This document shows positions 38,801 through 51,536 of a stretch of 64,000 nucleotides of DNA, piece by piece. The DNA lies in contig OZ234494.1 of assembly GCA_965153455.1 (NCBI GenBank), forward strand, positions 20,150,001 to 20,214,000, written 5' to 3'. How positions within the stretch are numbered: position 1 is the stretch's first letter; each line of letters begins with the position of its first letter. The notes under the pieces are model-generated. The model did no database searches, was not told where the DNA came from, and was given only the letters and a program-made list of their open reading frames with translations. The position numbers were made by a program, and so were the translations under genes. The DNA comes from Sphagnum compactum. Its lineage: Eukaryota; Bryophyta; Sphagnopsida; Sphagnales.

Positions 38801-41800
38801 CCAGGTGGCAGTAACCAACAGCTGAAAAAGCCTTTTGTCTTTCAACATGAGCTGCTGCAAAACTTCTCCGTCAGCTTGTTCTGCAAAGTATGCATGCTCG
38901 TTTTTTACAATGTGTTATGAAACTGTAAATGCCTGCTTGTTGATTGTATTTTGGGGTGGGTGGGTCTCTCTCTCATTGGAACTTGAGAGAGTCTAAAGGA
39001 GTTTAGATCTTCATGAAGTTCTGTTCTTTTGGGGGAGCTTGTCCAAGTGTGTGACTGTTTTTTGGTTGCTTTCTTTTGCAGACACCTGTACAAAAAGTTC
39101 AAAAGTACTCAGACTTGCGAGATGTTCTCATGCGACGAATTGTTCTTTCAACCCTCCAGTTCCGTGTCAACACCCGTTACAAGGTCTGCACTAAAGCAAC
39201 ACATTTAGCATTGTTGTCAGTTCTTCTATTGAGCAGCTTTGAACCAACATGCCATGTTGCTCGCTCCTTCAGTAAAAGCTTGATGACAGGGGGTGATTGT
39301 GCAATCTCACATTTCTATCTGCACTGACAATCATGACAAAACTCAGAAGTTCTGCTTGCAGAAGCAATTAGAGTTTAATAATGAGTTGTTTTTTTTTGTG
39401 ACTCGCACAGAGTGCAAATCCGCCATTCAACGGAATTGAGCTGGACCATAGTGATTCTGGCAGGGAAGGCTGTGCTGTAAGCACACTGACCATAACCGCA
39501 GAACCAAAGCATTGGGAGGGTGCTGTCAAAGTGGGTGTCCAGGAGGTAAAGTTCTTTTTGTTAAACCCCCCAAGTTTCTTGTTCTTCAGTATTTTGTTCA
39601 TTGCTGAGCTGCATGATATCCATGGCAACTAGAGATGTGGAAAGGAGGATCAGATTGCAAGTCCAAAGTGGGTGAAACCATACCTCATGATTTTATGGGT
39701 CTCCTGCAGGTGAGGAGATTGCATAAGTTTGGGGTGACGAGAGGAGAGTTGGCACGGTACTTGAATGCACTGCTTAAGGACAGTGAGCACTTGGCAGCAA
39801 TGATCGATAACGTGCCTTCCCTCGATAATCTGGACTTCATCATGGAAAGCGATGCTTTGGGCCACAGTGTTATGGACCAGCAACAAGGCCATGAAAGTCT
39901 CTTGGCTGTAGCTGAGACTGTCACCCTAGAAGATGTAATGGGCTTCTTCTTCACCACCGCTCCTGTTTCTGCTGTGTACTACTACTGTTTGACCTTGGAT
40001 ATTCTTGTCACCTACCAACCCAGTCAAAGAGTTTGTTGGAAAGCAGTCAGTCTTCAGGGCTGATGCTGGGTTTTGGGTTCAATCTCTTTTTGTCACAGGA
40101 GCATTGGGTAGTATTTTTTCACATTCCAAAACTACCCAACACTCCTCTGAGATTCTCACTTGTACATGGGATTTATTGGACACTTGCCAGGTCAATAAGG
40201 CAGGTGCATCAATGTTGGAGTACATTGCTTCTTACGGAGATCCGACAGCTCCGGTACCTGCAGCCATTGTCGCTTGTGTACCTAAAACCATACATGTTGA
40301 GGAAGGTGTAGATGCAAACTTTGATATCACCCCTGATGCGATTCTGAATGCCATTTCTGTTGGTCTTAATGAACCTTTGGCTTCCGAACCTGAGGTGCGT
40401 TCTCTAAACTTTTGTGTGTTGCGCTTCTCTCTCTGCTAATTAAATGGGTTTGGTGGGATCATCTATCTGAGCATCTTTTGCATGAGAATGGGATTTAGGC
40501 CAGAACCAGACAAACTGGGAGCAGGGAGTGGAGGAAAGGTTTTTCTAAAGCTCTAGAGTAGTTTCACAGTTTTTCAGCTTCTTTTTGTGTATATGTTCAG
40601 CTGGAGGTTCCAACAGAGCTGGTGTCTCCAGTTCAGTTAGCATCATTGCACATGCGATGGCAGCCACGGTTTGTCCCAGTGACAGATGTGGCAGGTGCAG
40701 AGAACTTGTCTAAGTACAGTGATGAAGCAACTGGCGTTGTTCAACGACGTTTATCGAATGGCATTCGTGTCAACTACAAGGTAATAATAGACAGTTGTAA
40801 CCCATCAACAACAACAACTAGTAAACCCTAAACCCAAAATCCTCTAGTAAAGAGAGATTGATTTTTCTTTCTCTATTTGAGGCAATTTGATCACGGGTTT
40901 GATCATGATGTTTTCAATCCCATTTCAGACCTTGCAGAATGCAAGCACTATGGAGTTCAAGTGCTTTTTTTGGAGTGATGAAAAGTGAGTGGGTGATATT
41001 TTATTTTGTGGATTTTGTGAGTACAGATCACACAGAATGAAGCAAAAGGAGGTGTTTTGCGGTTGGTGGTAGCAGGGGGAAGAGCTCAGGAGAAGACTGG
41101 TGCTAGTGGGGCCGTTGCTGTTGGTGTGCGCACTCTCAGTGAAGGTGGTGCCGTTGGTGGCTTCTCAAGGGAGCAGGTAAGTAAGTCTCTTTTGAGGTCA
41201 GTTCAGTCAAGAGTTCTGTTTTTCACAAGCCCCAAAAATGCTTGGCATCTCTTGCCTTTCCATTTTGTGATGGAGAAAGGAGAGGGTTAGAGTAGAGGGG
41301 CTCTCTGCTTTTGCTACTCAAATGTTGTGTGGACTTTCAGGTGGAGGAGTTATAAGAGAAAACTCTCTTTTTCCCATCCAGCATTCATTTCTGCTTTGTC
41401 TGTCTGTTGCTGTGCAGGTAGAACTCTTTTGTGTAGGCAACTTGATCAACTGTGTACTGGAGGCAGATGAGGAATTCTTATGCATGGACTTCCGTTTCAC
41501 TCTGCGCGATGGTGGTATGCGTGCAACCTTCCAACTCCTCCATATGGTGCTTGAGGTATGACCATTGTCATGTGGCCTCCTGTGCCATCATCACCGCTTC
41601 CTCCTCATATTTGGTTTGGCCATCTTATTGTTGGGCTTGTGACGTCAATATGCAAAGATGATGTTTGAAGCGTTCTGAAGTGTGGAGGATCTCTCTATCT
41701 TGGTTTGCAGCACAATGTGTGGCTGGAAGATGCATTAGACAGAGCAAAACAGCTGTACCTGTCACATTACCGTGCAATGCCAAAAAGCTTGGAGCGGGCA

Positions 41801-44800
41801 ACTGCACACAGACTAATGCGTGCAATGTTTGATGGGGAAGAACGCTTCATTGAACCCTCTCCTCAGGCGATTGAAAAGCTGACTCTCCCAGTTGTCCAGG
41901 AGGCTGTGATGCAACAGCTGGTTCCATCAAACATGGAGGTGTGTCATGGGTGATCAAGAAAATTCCTGCTTGCTTTTTTGCAGCCACCTCCTATCAGTCT
42001 AGTGTCATCTCTGTGGTGGTGAAGATGACTCTGAATTGGTGTATTTTTGCAGGTTTGTGTAGTAGGTGACTTTTCAGAGGAGGAAGTTGAGTCGTGTTTG
42101 CTGGATTACCTAGGCACAGTCACAGCTAAAGGGACTGATGATCATGTTCTCAAGCTCACCCAAGCAGCTGAGAAACCTGTACTTATAAACGATTTCTCAA
42201 CTCCTGAACAACGACATCAAAAAGTGAGAGAATCTCTTCTCTTCTCTGCTACACATGAGCTAATTTGATCATGAGCTACTTTGTTCCCAATGGTTTATCA
42301 TCATGAACAGCAGTACCAGCACCAGCACTAAGTGCATCATGCTTCAGATCCCATTCCTGCAAGTTTTGTGCATGGTTGGGTGGTGGGTGACCAACAATAC
42401 TTAGTTTTATGTTGGGGGTTGCAGGTTTTCCTTAGGGATACAGATGAGAGAGCATGTGCATACATAGCTGGTGCAGCACCGAATAGATGGGGATTCACTT
42501 CAGATGGGCGTGATCTCAATACTCTCATTGAGCCGGTTCCACCTTCACTATCAGGTAGATTGTCTTTGATCCATTGGCCCTCAAGTGGTCCCTGGTCTAT
42601 TGGGTCTTCACACATTCCTCAGTTTTTTCATCTTTTCATGAACTTGTTGTCAAAGGTATGGTAATACCATGACAGAGCTGTACATATCCATCAAACAGAT
42701 TTTATCTGAATTTATAAGTCTTGTGTCTATACTGATTTTTGACAAAAAGTCTGTAGTTTGGAGCAGGTCAAGAGAATAGAAGGGTATTTCTTTTCTTCCT
42801 CACATGACAAAAAAAAGGGTGCTGCTGACATGCGAATTTGTGAGCTTCTTTGACAGAGGAACAAGCAAGGTCATTGGCAGTACCAGGAGTAGAAGTTATC
42901 AAGGATAATAGCAACACACTGTGTTGGAAGAGGATGCGCCATCCTCTGTATGCTTCTGTCGCACTGACTCTCTTGGCAGAAATTATAAACGCTCGGTGAG
43001 TTTTGGATTTTACTGTGCTACTTACTAGTCATGTACAGAGACACCCCCCTTGTTCAATCCAGTATTTGTTGATATCACATTCACATTGTTGCAGTGTGGA
43101 ATTGTTGGAGTTTCTCACCAAGGCTATGGGTGTTAATAGAATTTTCTTTTTAGCTGGGATTATTTTTCCATTTCAGAAACCCATGGAACTATTTCATCTT
43201 TTTTTTTTTTCCTGGTTTTTCCTTGACAAATAAAATAATATAACATATCATGGAAAAACTGGAATTGTTTTTTGGTCATGGAAAATCATCTCCAATTTGC
43301 ATCCATACAGAGTTCAGAGTCTAATAGCAGTCATGAATTGACTGGATGCTGCAGGCTGTTTACAACTGTACGGGATGCTTTAGGATTGACGTATGATGTA
43401 TCATTTGAACTTAGTTTATTCGACCGGTTGAAAGCAGGCTGGTTTGTTATATCCGTCACTTCTACTCCAGCTAAGGTAACAACAATAATAATTCACCTTG
43501 TTTGGTTTTTTCTTTCTTTTTTAATCTTGACTAGTGTTGATAGATTGTTGTTCTGGTGGAGATTTCTCTGCAATTTCATACACGTTGCCTAGTGTTGATA
43601 TATTCGACACCCAAGTTCCAGATTTCACCCTGTACCTAGAACCCCAGAAAGTGGTGTCTGTATATGATTGTTGTGTTGGGTCTTCATGGATGTTGAGAAA
43701 TTTGAATCATCACTGTGCTTTGTGTTTTCTGTAGATCAAACATGCGGTTGATGCATCTTTGAACGTACTCCGTAGTATCCAAGGAAGCAAAATCAACCAG
43801 CGAGAACTTGATCGGGTACTTCTCCCGTTCTCCCTCTTTTTAAGTTCTGACATGAGCAAGGATTTGAAGGTTCTTACCTTGATTGGGTATATTCCCTTTC
43901 TCCCTGTTTTGAGTTCTGATGTGAGCAAGGATTTGAAGGTTTTTACCTTGATTGGGTATCACTCCCCCTATATGTCTTTTGAGTTCTGACATGAGCAATG
44001 ATTTGAAAACTTTTACCTCAAATGTGCGCACTGACTCCCTGGATGGGTGCACCACCCACCTTGCTGTACCTGCCTGAATTGTATTTTGTAACAACCAATG
44101 GGTTTGGGGAATAATTGTGTTGGCTTTTAGGCAAAGAGGACATTGTTGATGAGGCATGAGTCTGACTCAAAAGACAATACGTACTGGCTTGGGATGTTGA
44201 CACATTTGCAGGCTCCATCTGTGAGTAGAAAGGTAAGAATCCTTTTTGTCAGATCCCTTTTTGTTTGGACTTATGCATGTCTGCCAAGTTGCACAGCTGA
44301 AAAGTACACTTGAACTTCTAAAAACATTCTCACAAATATTGTCTCCCTGTTGTGTTGTGTAAAAGATTTTCACAGGCCTGATCAGACTTGTGCAATCTTT
44401 ATTGTGCCTACACCTTATGAGACTTATGCAAGAAAAAATTCTGTTCAATAACACTTGTGCGTGTAGTAACTAGTAACGGGGCTGGAGTCATTCCCATGTT
44501 TGTAAACTCACTGTTGCAATTGCAGGATGTGGGCTGCTTACGGGACTTACCACATCTGTATGAGGTAACAACAGCAGAGGATGTTTATAATGCTTACAAT
44601 TACCTTAGCCTGGATGATGGATCTCTCTTCACTTGCATTGGAGTTGCTGGCACAGAAGCAGGCAAAGGCGAAATCATTGAAGTGGCTGAAGAACTTCCTG
44701 GTAAAAAAATCCTATAATACTTCCAACATCCATAACCACTTTGAGACTAATGTTTTCAGCTGAGACTAATGTTTTCTTCTCTTCATGATCTCGATGTATT

Positions 44801-44944
44801 TGTCTCTCTACCATCCCCTTGATCTGGGTATCTGATAAAAGCTGGTTTCTATTGGCAGAAGATGATCCAATTGGTGGTGGCTTGCAAGGTTCAACCTTAC
44901 AACATGGGAGGGGAATGTCCACTATGACACGACCTACAACTTAA
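35898..44944 (+). CDS. Chloroplast stromal processing peptidase (SPP), 24 exons
   Basis: This M16-family zinc protease removes transit peptides from imported precursors in the stroma. Exons: 35898-36121, 36241-36493, 36649-36890, 37068-37266, 37762-37809, 38027-38134, 38269-38457, 38660-38887, 39082-39183, 39411-39545, 39710-39934, 40191-40394, 40601-40780, 41027-41176, 41418-41555, 41711-41938, 42053-42223, 42425-42554, 42857-42995, 43355-43475, 43735-43815, 44131-44232, 44526-44700, 44859-44944. All phases agree and the total is 1285 residues (about 1265 in Arabidopsis). The first 160 or so residues are Ser/Arg-rich and poorly conserved, as expected of a transit peptide. The inverted zinc motif HMIEH is at 263-267 and the third ligand is probably E344, exactly 77 residues after H267 (AVLSELQ). 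The second half holds the non-catalytic M16 repeats, and the end MTRPTT matches plant SPP. No frame break was seen. Confidence 0.95.
43820..44010. repeat. Three-copy 70-bp tandem repeat in SPP intron 21
   Basis: AGTTCTGA(C/T)(A/G)TGAGCAA recurs at 43843, 43912 and 43982, with GATTTGAA and TTACCT(T/C) in each unit. The array lies within the intron between the SPP exons ending at 43815 and starting at 44131. Confidence 0.85.
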
Positions 44945-47523
44945 CTTTTTTTTCACTCTTCCCAAATTCATACATCTGTAACTCATCTGTACTCCAATTT
45001 TTTCCAACTAATGAATGCTCCACAGACTGTCTCGAGGGAAGTCATATTTCTTAACATCTTGGAGATGCCGCATGTATATTGATTTGACACAAAGGGTCAT
45101 CCATAGCGAATGATCTGCCCATCATACCATTTCAGATCAATGTGTAACTGGGCCTCTTTTTTTGGTGTTGGAAAAAGGGGTTTTGAGTGTGCTTGGAATA
45201 GGGGGATGAATCATCAGTATTTATGCAGGAATGTGGCACACTGCTGCCTTTGTACCTGACAATTTGTCAAGGTGCTTTAGCAGATGTGACAAATAGTATC
45301 AAAATTGGAAACACTATTTAGATCAGGTAGTGCACATTATACATCAACTGAAAATTGGGCAAAATAGGTGCCTGATGTAATGCAGAATATCTGTATGGAT
45401 TTCTTCAACAAAGAATTCAGTATTTTAGACTTCATTCAAATTGTGGACCTTGCTGCTAACATGGTTCCACGATTGATGATTTCACCCACGAAAATTTGAT
45501 AATGAAACCAACCTAGTGATCCACCACTTCTTTTAATACAACAGCTCATGCTGTGCATTTTATATAGGAGACTGTAGCCCATCCTCACAAAGGTGGCTGC
45601 GCAGATGGTAGAAACCTTCCCCTTTCTCCTTTTGTTGTTGACCTTTAGAAACTAGTTAGCTAAAGCTTTGAACTATAGTGATGATGGTGATGGTGACATT
45701 GCTTCTATTGTTAATGTTATTATTAGTTGATGCAAACCCCCAAACACAAAGTGAGAGAGAGAGGGAGAAAAAAATAAAGACAATTTTTAAAAAATAAAAA
45801 TGAAAAGGTCCCTTGTGATAGACACATGGGCCTCTTCCTTAATGGTTTTGTTTTTCTTCTCATTTCATTCACACAACAAACTCTAGGGCACATGAATTGT
45901 TCTACAATGTAGTTTCAAAACCATTGTGGGGTTCCAACACGTGTACATTATTAACATCCATAGGCAACAAACTCTTCTTTTGGAACTCCTTTGCCAAAAC
46001 TCCAAATGTCTTCCATGCATATGACCGGACATGGTTCTATTACAAAAACACAAAGAGACATGATAGACACTGTCTGAGTCAGCAGTCAGAGTGCAGTATA
46101 GATTTGGAAATAGAGCTGAGGAGAGGGATTGTCCAGAGAGGCACGCACAGATAGAAACAATCAAATCAGGATAGGCTCAAAGACTCTCTATGGGTGCAAA
46201 GAGGGTTTAGGATATTTAGGGTATAGGGTTTAGAAGCAATCCCGCCAGCGACTGGCATATTGAGATGATTGCACTCACAAAGAAATCTTCTCTTCACATT
46301 TGGGGATGAATGGTATGTCATCTTTGCCCCTGAGAAGTCCTGGTAAAAACCTTCATCTGCTTCAGTCCAGGCAGCAGACAGTTAGCCTTTCACAAGAGAT
46401 TTGCTGCAAGGCTCTGTTCAATTTTAAGAGAGATGCTGCATTTTCAAAGATTTATGCATCCCTGTGATGCCCTAGAGATTTGAAGAGGAAACCTGTGTAC
46501 AAAAAAATATATCCATCTGACCACTAGATCGGCTGAGATTATGATCTAAAGGGTATTTTAGGGTAAAGTTTCATGAGCAGGATGTTTTTAGACTTTGTTG
46601 GTGAAAAGACAATTTTGATCAAATATAAACATTGAAAAGCTCACACACTAGCCCTTCCCCTTGAAAGACAAAGAAACAAGCTTGTGGCATAGTAGTTAAA
46701 AAGTTCTTCACAGTTCTGTGAAAAGCACACCACTGCCTAAGCACTTCCATGAAACAAAACTCAAATAACACTGTTCACAGCTAGCTGCAGCCAGCCTTTC
46801 ACAACCACTCCCTCTACAACTGTACATCACTCTTCTTCATGTGGCACCATGATATGTGGAGTTATCCCAGACCATTTGCCTTTTCCTCTCTCGGCTGCAT
46901 TAACAGCTGCTGATCAAAATTGCAAGACATTCTTATCAGGGGGACTTTGTCATTGTCCACACCTTGCAGATCATGTTTTTCTCCTACACAAGCTCTTTTT
47001 AACTCAACAACTCTGCCATCCAAGAAAGTACCATGGCACAGGCATACTGCAACGGTAACATTACTGCTATAGCTAATAATCCATTAAGCAAAGTACCACA
47101 TAGTACCACTCAACCAGTTCTCTTCCCTATATTCAGCTTTATTCAACCTCATGAAACCTAAATTTCTCTGCAAATACTAAATTTGAACCCACTCTACTCC
47201 TCCAATACGCATTCCTGCATGACAGAAATAGACCTGGTTAATGCAAAGCTCATCACATCAAATTGCAAGGTAACACTGATGACAAAAACACCCCTGAAAT
47301 ACAAAGAAATACTCCTACCTTTGCACATACCCTAGACCAGTAATGCCACCAAGAACAAAAACAGAAGAAGGGGGCTATACATCATGTCTATATTGTCATG
47401 AAAATCAGGAATGAAATCAAACTTGAATCAGAAAAGAAAAAAGAATAAATCAGAGACAATCTGAAAATACTTACATGCTTGTATGGCAACTGATTCTCCA
47501 ACAAGTGACAAAAAATTTGGCAC
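44945..47523. other. Intergenic DNA between convergent SPP and DPH3 genes
   Basis: Both flanking genes end here, so part is 3' untranslated sequence. Short open frames on both strands show no family resemblance or consistent splice partners. No further gene is supported. Confidence 0.5.
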
Positions 47524-48125
47524 TCATGCTACAGCAATCAAAGTGGTTGTGCCTTTTGGTTGTTCTGTCTTCTGTGGAGGGGGAGGAGGGTCTTGGAAGT
47601 CCTCCTGCAATAAGAGAAGATCACTTTACAAGCTTCAGAAAAGAGAACCAACACTAAACCCAACTTGCAAAGTAGGTCTGAACAGAAAAAAACCCATCAC
47701 AATACTCTCTATCAGTAGCACTGTGAAGAATTCAATTAGGGTCCTGCTCCAGATTACCAGGTTGTAGATAACTGTGATGTACAGAGAACAGCTTGGACAG
47801 CGGGCAATCTCCTCTCCTATCTTCAGATCTTCCTGCAAAAGACAATCATAAAAATAAAATTCTTAATTTCAACTCTGATGCAAGGATTCAATTCCACAGT
47901 GGCTCTCTCAAGAAAAACAAAGCAAAGCATGTGGTTAGCTGAGTCTCTAACCTTCTGTTGACAATTCACAAAAAAGAGCTTCCAGAAAAGAGAAGAAACC
48001 AGGGAGGGGGAGGAGGCCTGTACCTTGGTAATCTGGAAGAGATCACCACAAGGACATGGGTATGTGAAAGCTTGGATTTCATCATTCCATTCCATGTCTT
48101 CAATCTCCACATCATCATACGACAT
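47524..48125 (-). CDS. DPH3: Diphthamide biosynthesis protein DPH3 (CSL zinc finger)
   Basis: The exons are 48125-48024, 47832-47758 and 47604-47524, all phase 0, giving 85 residues. The start [13 protein letters not shown] leads into the DPH-type zinc finger with CPCG (C24, C26) and CPSCS (C46, C49). The family protein is a small iron-binding electron donor to the DPH1/DPH2 radical enzyme that starts diphthamide synthesis on elongation factor 2. It acts in the cytosol, and in yeast it also serves the Elongator tRNA-modification pathway as Kti11. Length matches the yeast protein (82 residues). The C-terminal exon adds a proline run ([12 protein letters not shown]) common in plant versions. 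The gene faces the OPA3-like gene head to head across 1.9 kb. Confidence 0.95.
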
Positions 48126-48147
48126 CTTACTCTCTGCTCCTGGTTCT

Positions 48148-48310
48148 TGTCTCTTTCGTCTCTCTGCAACACATTCCCTCGTCAATCTATGGCATCTTGC
48201 CACTATGTCTCTCTGTCTGTCTCTGTTTCTTGTCTTTTTGTCTCTCTGCAACACATTAACTTATCAATCCATGACATCTTGCCATCCTCTCTCTCTCTCT
48301 CCAACTGCCA
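48148..48310. repeat. Two-copy 82-bp tandem repeat in the DPH3 leader
   Basis: CTTGTCT(C/T)T...GTCTCTCTGCAACACATT recurs at about 48161 and 48243, each followed by a GCATCTTGCCA or ACATCTTGCCA block and a CT tract. It begins about 20 bases upstream of the DPH3 start codon on the minus strand. Confidence 0.75.
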
Positions 48311-48644
48311 ACCTCCAGAATAACACCATCCCCGGAGTAATCTTCCTCAATTATGCTCTTGAACCATATTCAATAATCCGCCATACTTACAGAAACTTGA
48401 ATTGCAAAGCTTCACAGAGAAAAACCAAACAAAAAGAGAAACAGGAGAGACGATGTTTTACCAAACGAGAAGGAAACGAATGGGAGTTGTGGCAACCAAA
48501 GCTCACTCACAAATTCTTCTTCTTCTTCCTGCCGCCCTTCGTCACCTTTCTTGTGCTCCTGGATACTACTTGCTTGACCTGAAGAAGAAAGCTTTCAACC
48601 CCGTCGTCGTCGCCGCCGCCGCCGCCGCAACGGCTAAGACAACA

Positions 48645-48765
48645 ACCTCCTGAGCGATCAATTCTCTTTGCAACAAGGCCTGTTGTGAATTCCTGAGCGA
48701 ACAATCAATTCTCTTTGCAACAACGCCGGTTGTAAATTCCTGAGCGAAAGATTCTCTTCTGCCGT
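48645..48765. repeat. Short tandem repeat, about 45-bp unit, in the DPH3 upstream region
   Basis: CCTGAGCGA begins units at about 48649, 48692 and 48739. The first two contain CAATTCTCTTTGCAACAA and GTTGT(G/A)AATT. It is followed by a GC-rich leader with short GAGC and GGTC tandem tetramers at about 48839-48900. Confidence 0.75.
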
Positions 48766-49203
48766 CGCTCCCTTCGCCTTCTTCCCACTCCTCCTCTAAT
48801 CCTCGATGCGCTGAGTAGCCTACCACGACCATTTCGGCCGAGCGAGCGAGCGAGCGGAATTGCACCTCGCTTGGTCAAGCTCGTTCGGTCGGTCGGTCGG
48901 CGAAGTCCCCCCAAAACCCTGGAAACTTCGAGGGATTCTAGGGCTTCCCTACAAACCCTAGAAATTCCAAAACCTTCTTAGTCAAATTTGGCTACATTTC
49001 ACAAAGGAAAATAAAAAAGAGTTTGGGAATTGTGTTATATTTTGATGACATGCTAGAACATATTATCTAAATATGACAAATTCAATTTTTTTTCCCTCAT
49101 AATTTGAAAACTTAGGGGCTTTTTTTTTTTTTTAAATTTCCTTTTTTTCCCCCAAAAAACACTTTTAAATATGTCACACCGCCGTCGGCTTTCCTTTTGT
49201 CAC

Positions 49204-49240
<37 letters not shown>

Positions 49241-49985
49241 TTTGCCAAAAACAAAAACACAGATCATTACCAACTTTGTTATGGAATTTATGGCAATAGA
49301 GCAATAGATTATTATGTATAGATTATTCACTAATCACAATTATTTTCTTATAATGCAATAAACGGTTTTGTTCGAAACCCTAATATTGTTTTGAATTTGT
49401 TTCCATTGATTAACAAGCTCTTGAAATTTGTCTCCATTGATGACAAACTTATCTTTGAAGTTCCTTTGTTGGGTTATTAGGGTCATGAGAATCTCCAAAT
49501 TCTTCATGAATTATGCTAAAAATTCCTTTGATATTGATTCCATGATGTAGATTCTTCTCTTTTTGTGAACAAAAGAACTCTTCTCTTGCCTTTATTGGGT
49601 CCAACCCACTTTCTTCAAAGGTGTATTAATTAGGGTTATGAGACTCTCTCCACATTCTTAAAAAAGTCTCAAAATCCTTTGCTATCGCTTTCATGATTTA
49701 GAGCAATCTTTGTAAAAGCCAAAAAAAACTCTCTTCTCAGTTTTAGAGAAGGTGATGTTATCGTGCCAGGTTTTGCAAAATTTGGGATGCTTGAAATAAA
49801 CGAAGAAGAAAGGATAAATTATGGTGGGATAATCTTTGGAGAGATGATTTCTGGTGTGGGATAATGTTTGGTGGGATTAGAGAGGTTGCAAAGGGAGAGG
49901 GGGAAGGGGGAGAAATCAGACAAACAAAGAGGAAGAGGAGGAGGAGAAGGAGGAGCAAAAAGACCCACAAGGGCACAGAAGAAGA
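48766..49985. other. Shared upstream region of DPH3 and OPA3-like genes
   Basis: The part next to DPH3 is GC-rich with telo-box-like AAACCCTAG motifs near 48913-48960. The middle is AT-rich with a TA repeat at 49206-49235. The part next to the OPA3-like gene is a purine-rich GAGGAGGAGAAGG stretch (about 49890-49985), likely its 5' untranslated region. Confidence 0.5.
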
Positions 49986-51536
49986 ATGATATTGCCATTT
50001 GCAAAGCTTGGAGATTTGATGATCAAAACATTTGGCAAGCCTTTGGCAACTCGGATGAAAGTGGAGGCAGCCAAGCACCCTTGGTTTCGTCAACTTATTA
50101 TCAATTTTGCACAAGTAAAACACTTCTTGTGCACCTTGTAAAACTTGGAAAAAGATGATTTGCTAAAATTTCTGGAATTGGAAAGCAGCGCACAGTTTCA
50201 AGATTCATTCAAGATTCAAGATTTGCATTCGATTCAAAGAAGTTTTTTAAGGGGCATAAATGGGATCGGGGCAGTCAAACCATAGGATGCAGGTGAATAT
50301 CCAAAGGCGCATATATGGTCATGACACGAATGTGGCTATCCATCCTCTCAATGAAGACAAGGCTGTCCAAGATGCATCTGACCTTCTCGGTGAATTCATC
50401 ATCTTTGGGGTAAAAATGATGAAAACATTCTGCATGTCATGTTGTCCTCAATCATTAAATCTATAGTCTCTATTGAAACAGATATCATAAATAGACCCCA
50501 AAAAACTGTAAAACATCTTTCATGAAGTGCTAATCTATAATTGCTGTTGAACAGACATACATACATAGACCCAAAAACATAAAACTTCTTTGATGTAAAT
50601 GAATGTAACAACATACCACATGCCTCTCACATACTACATTACCAAACACCGACCTATTAATTTCAGTAACAGTGGTTGCCTTGTAGTTTAATTCATTGCA
50701 ACTGAGTCTTCTTTGTGCCTGCCTCTTGGCAACAACTTTTTCTCTTCTCTCAGGTAAAAAAAATCAAACTTACAATTTCATTTTACCTCCTCCTTTTGGT
50801 GTATGATTCAAGGCGACAGTACATTAGAGTTGCAACTTGGCTTTGCGATGAACATCGTTGGGTTTCAGATTGGGGGAGCTATAGTGATCATGGAAGTTTC
50901 CAGAAGTTCTCGGTCTGAAGCTATCAAGGAAGGTCTTCGGAAGGCAGAAATCGAGGTACCTTTTCCCTGTTGTACATAAAAAATTATTACACCCTCTATT
51001 GACTTAGTTGCATAACACATGATGAAAAATGTCATGATCGCCTTAATGCACAAACTAATATCTGTGTAGACATCCAAGTATATTCTGCCAGAGAATATAT
51101 TCATCACCCCAACTTTGAAGAACGTTCCATCCCTAGTCAATCTTCACATTGTACATTAATGTTTGCAACCCTTAATTTGACACTGCCTCATATAGCTGTT
51201 TGTATAGAATTAAGTGGAGCATGATTAATCATTCATTGTGTGAAGTTCCAAATTAGGTGCCCAGGGTTGTTAATTGACTCCTGATGTTAATTTCCTACTG
51301 ATATAATCCTAGTACAGGCATTGCGGCAAGCAGATGAAAAATCAGAAGAAGAGCTGCAGTTCATGAGACAGCGATTGGAAGAGTTGGAGAGGGAATTGAG
51401 AGCTGGGCAAGGGGCTCTAATGAGTTGGATACCTGACATAAGGCGATCTCCAACTGAAGAAGACAGGGTTGTTCCTTCAAAACCTGCTCCTTCTTCATCA
51501 CCCATTGCCCCAAAACCTGCCCCAAAATCTGCTTGA
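49986..51536 (+). CDS. OPA3-like mitochondrial protein, 4 exons
   Basis: The exons are 49986-50114, 50275-50409, 50869-50955 and 51318-51536, all phase 0, giving 189 residues. The start MILPFAKLGDLMIKTFGKP is the usual OPA3 N-terminus (weak mitochondrial signal), followed by the conserved KHPWFRQLIINFAQ and IQRRIYGH blocks, DLLGEFIIFG (79-88) and the hydrophobic GGAIVIMEVSRSS core. Residues about 118-150 form a predicted coiled coil (ALRQADEKSEEELQFMRQRL), and the end is a Pro/Ala/Lys tail. OPA3 proteins are mitochondrial membrane-associated and affect mitochondrial shape and lipid balance in animals; the plant role is not defined. Each junction falls at the expected place relative to the family, so I consider the model firm. 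Confidence 0.93.
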
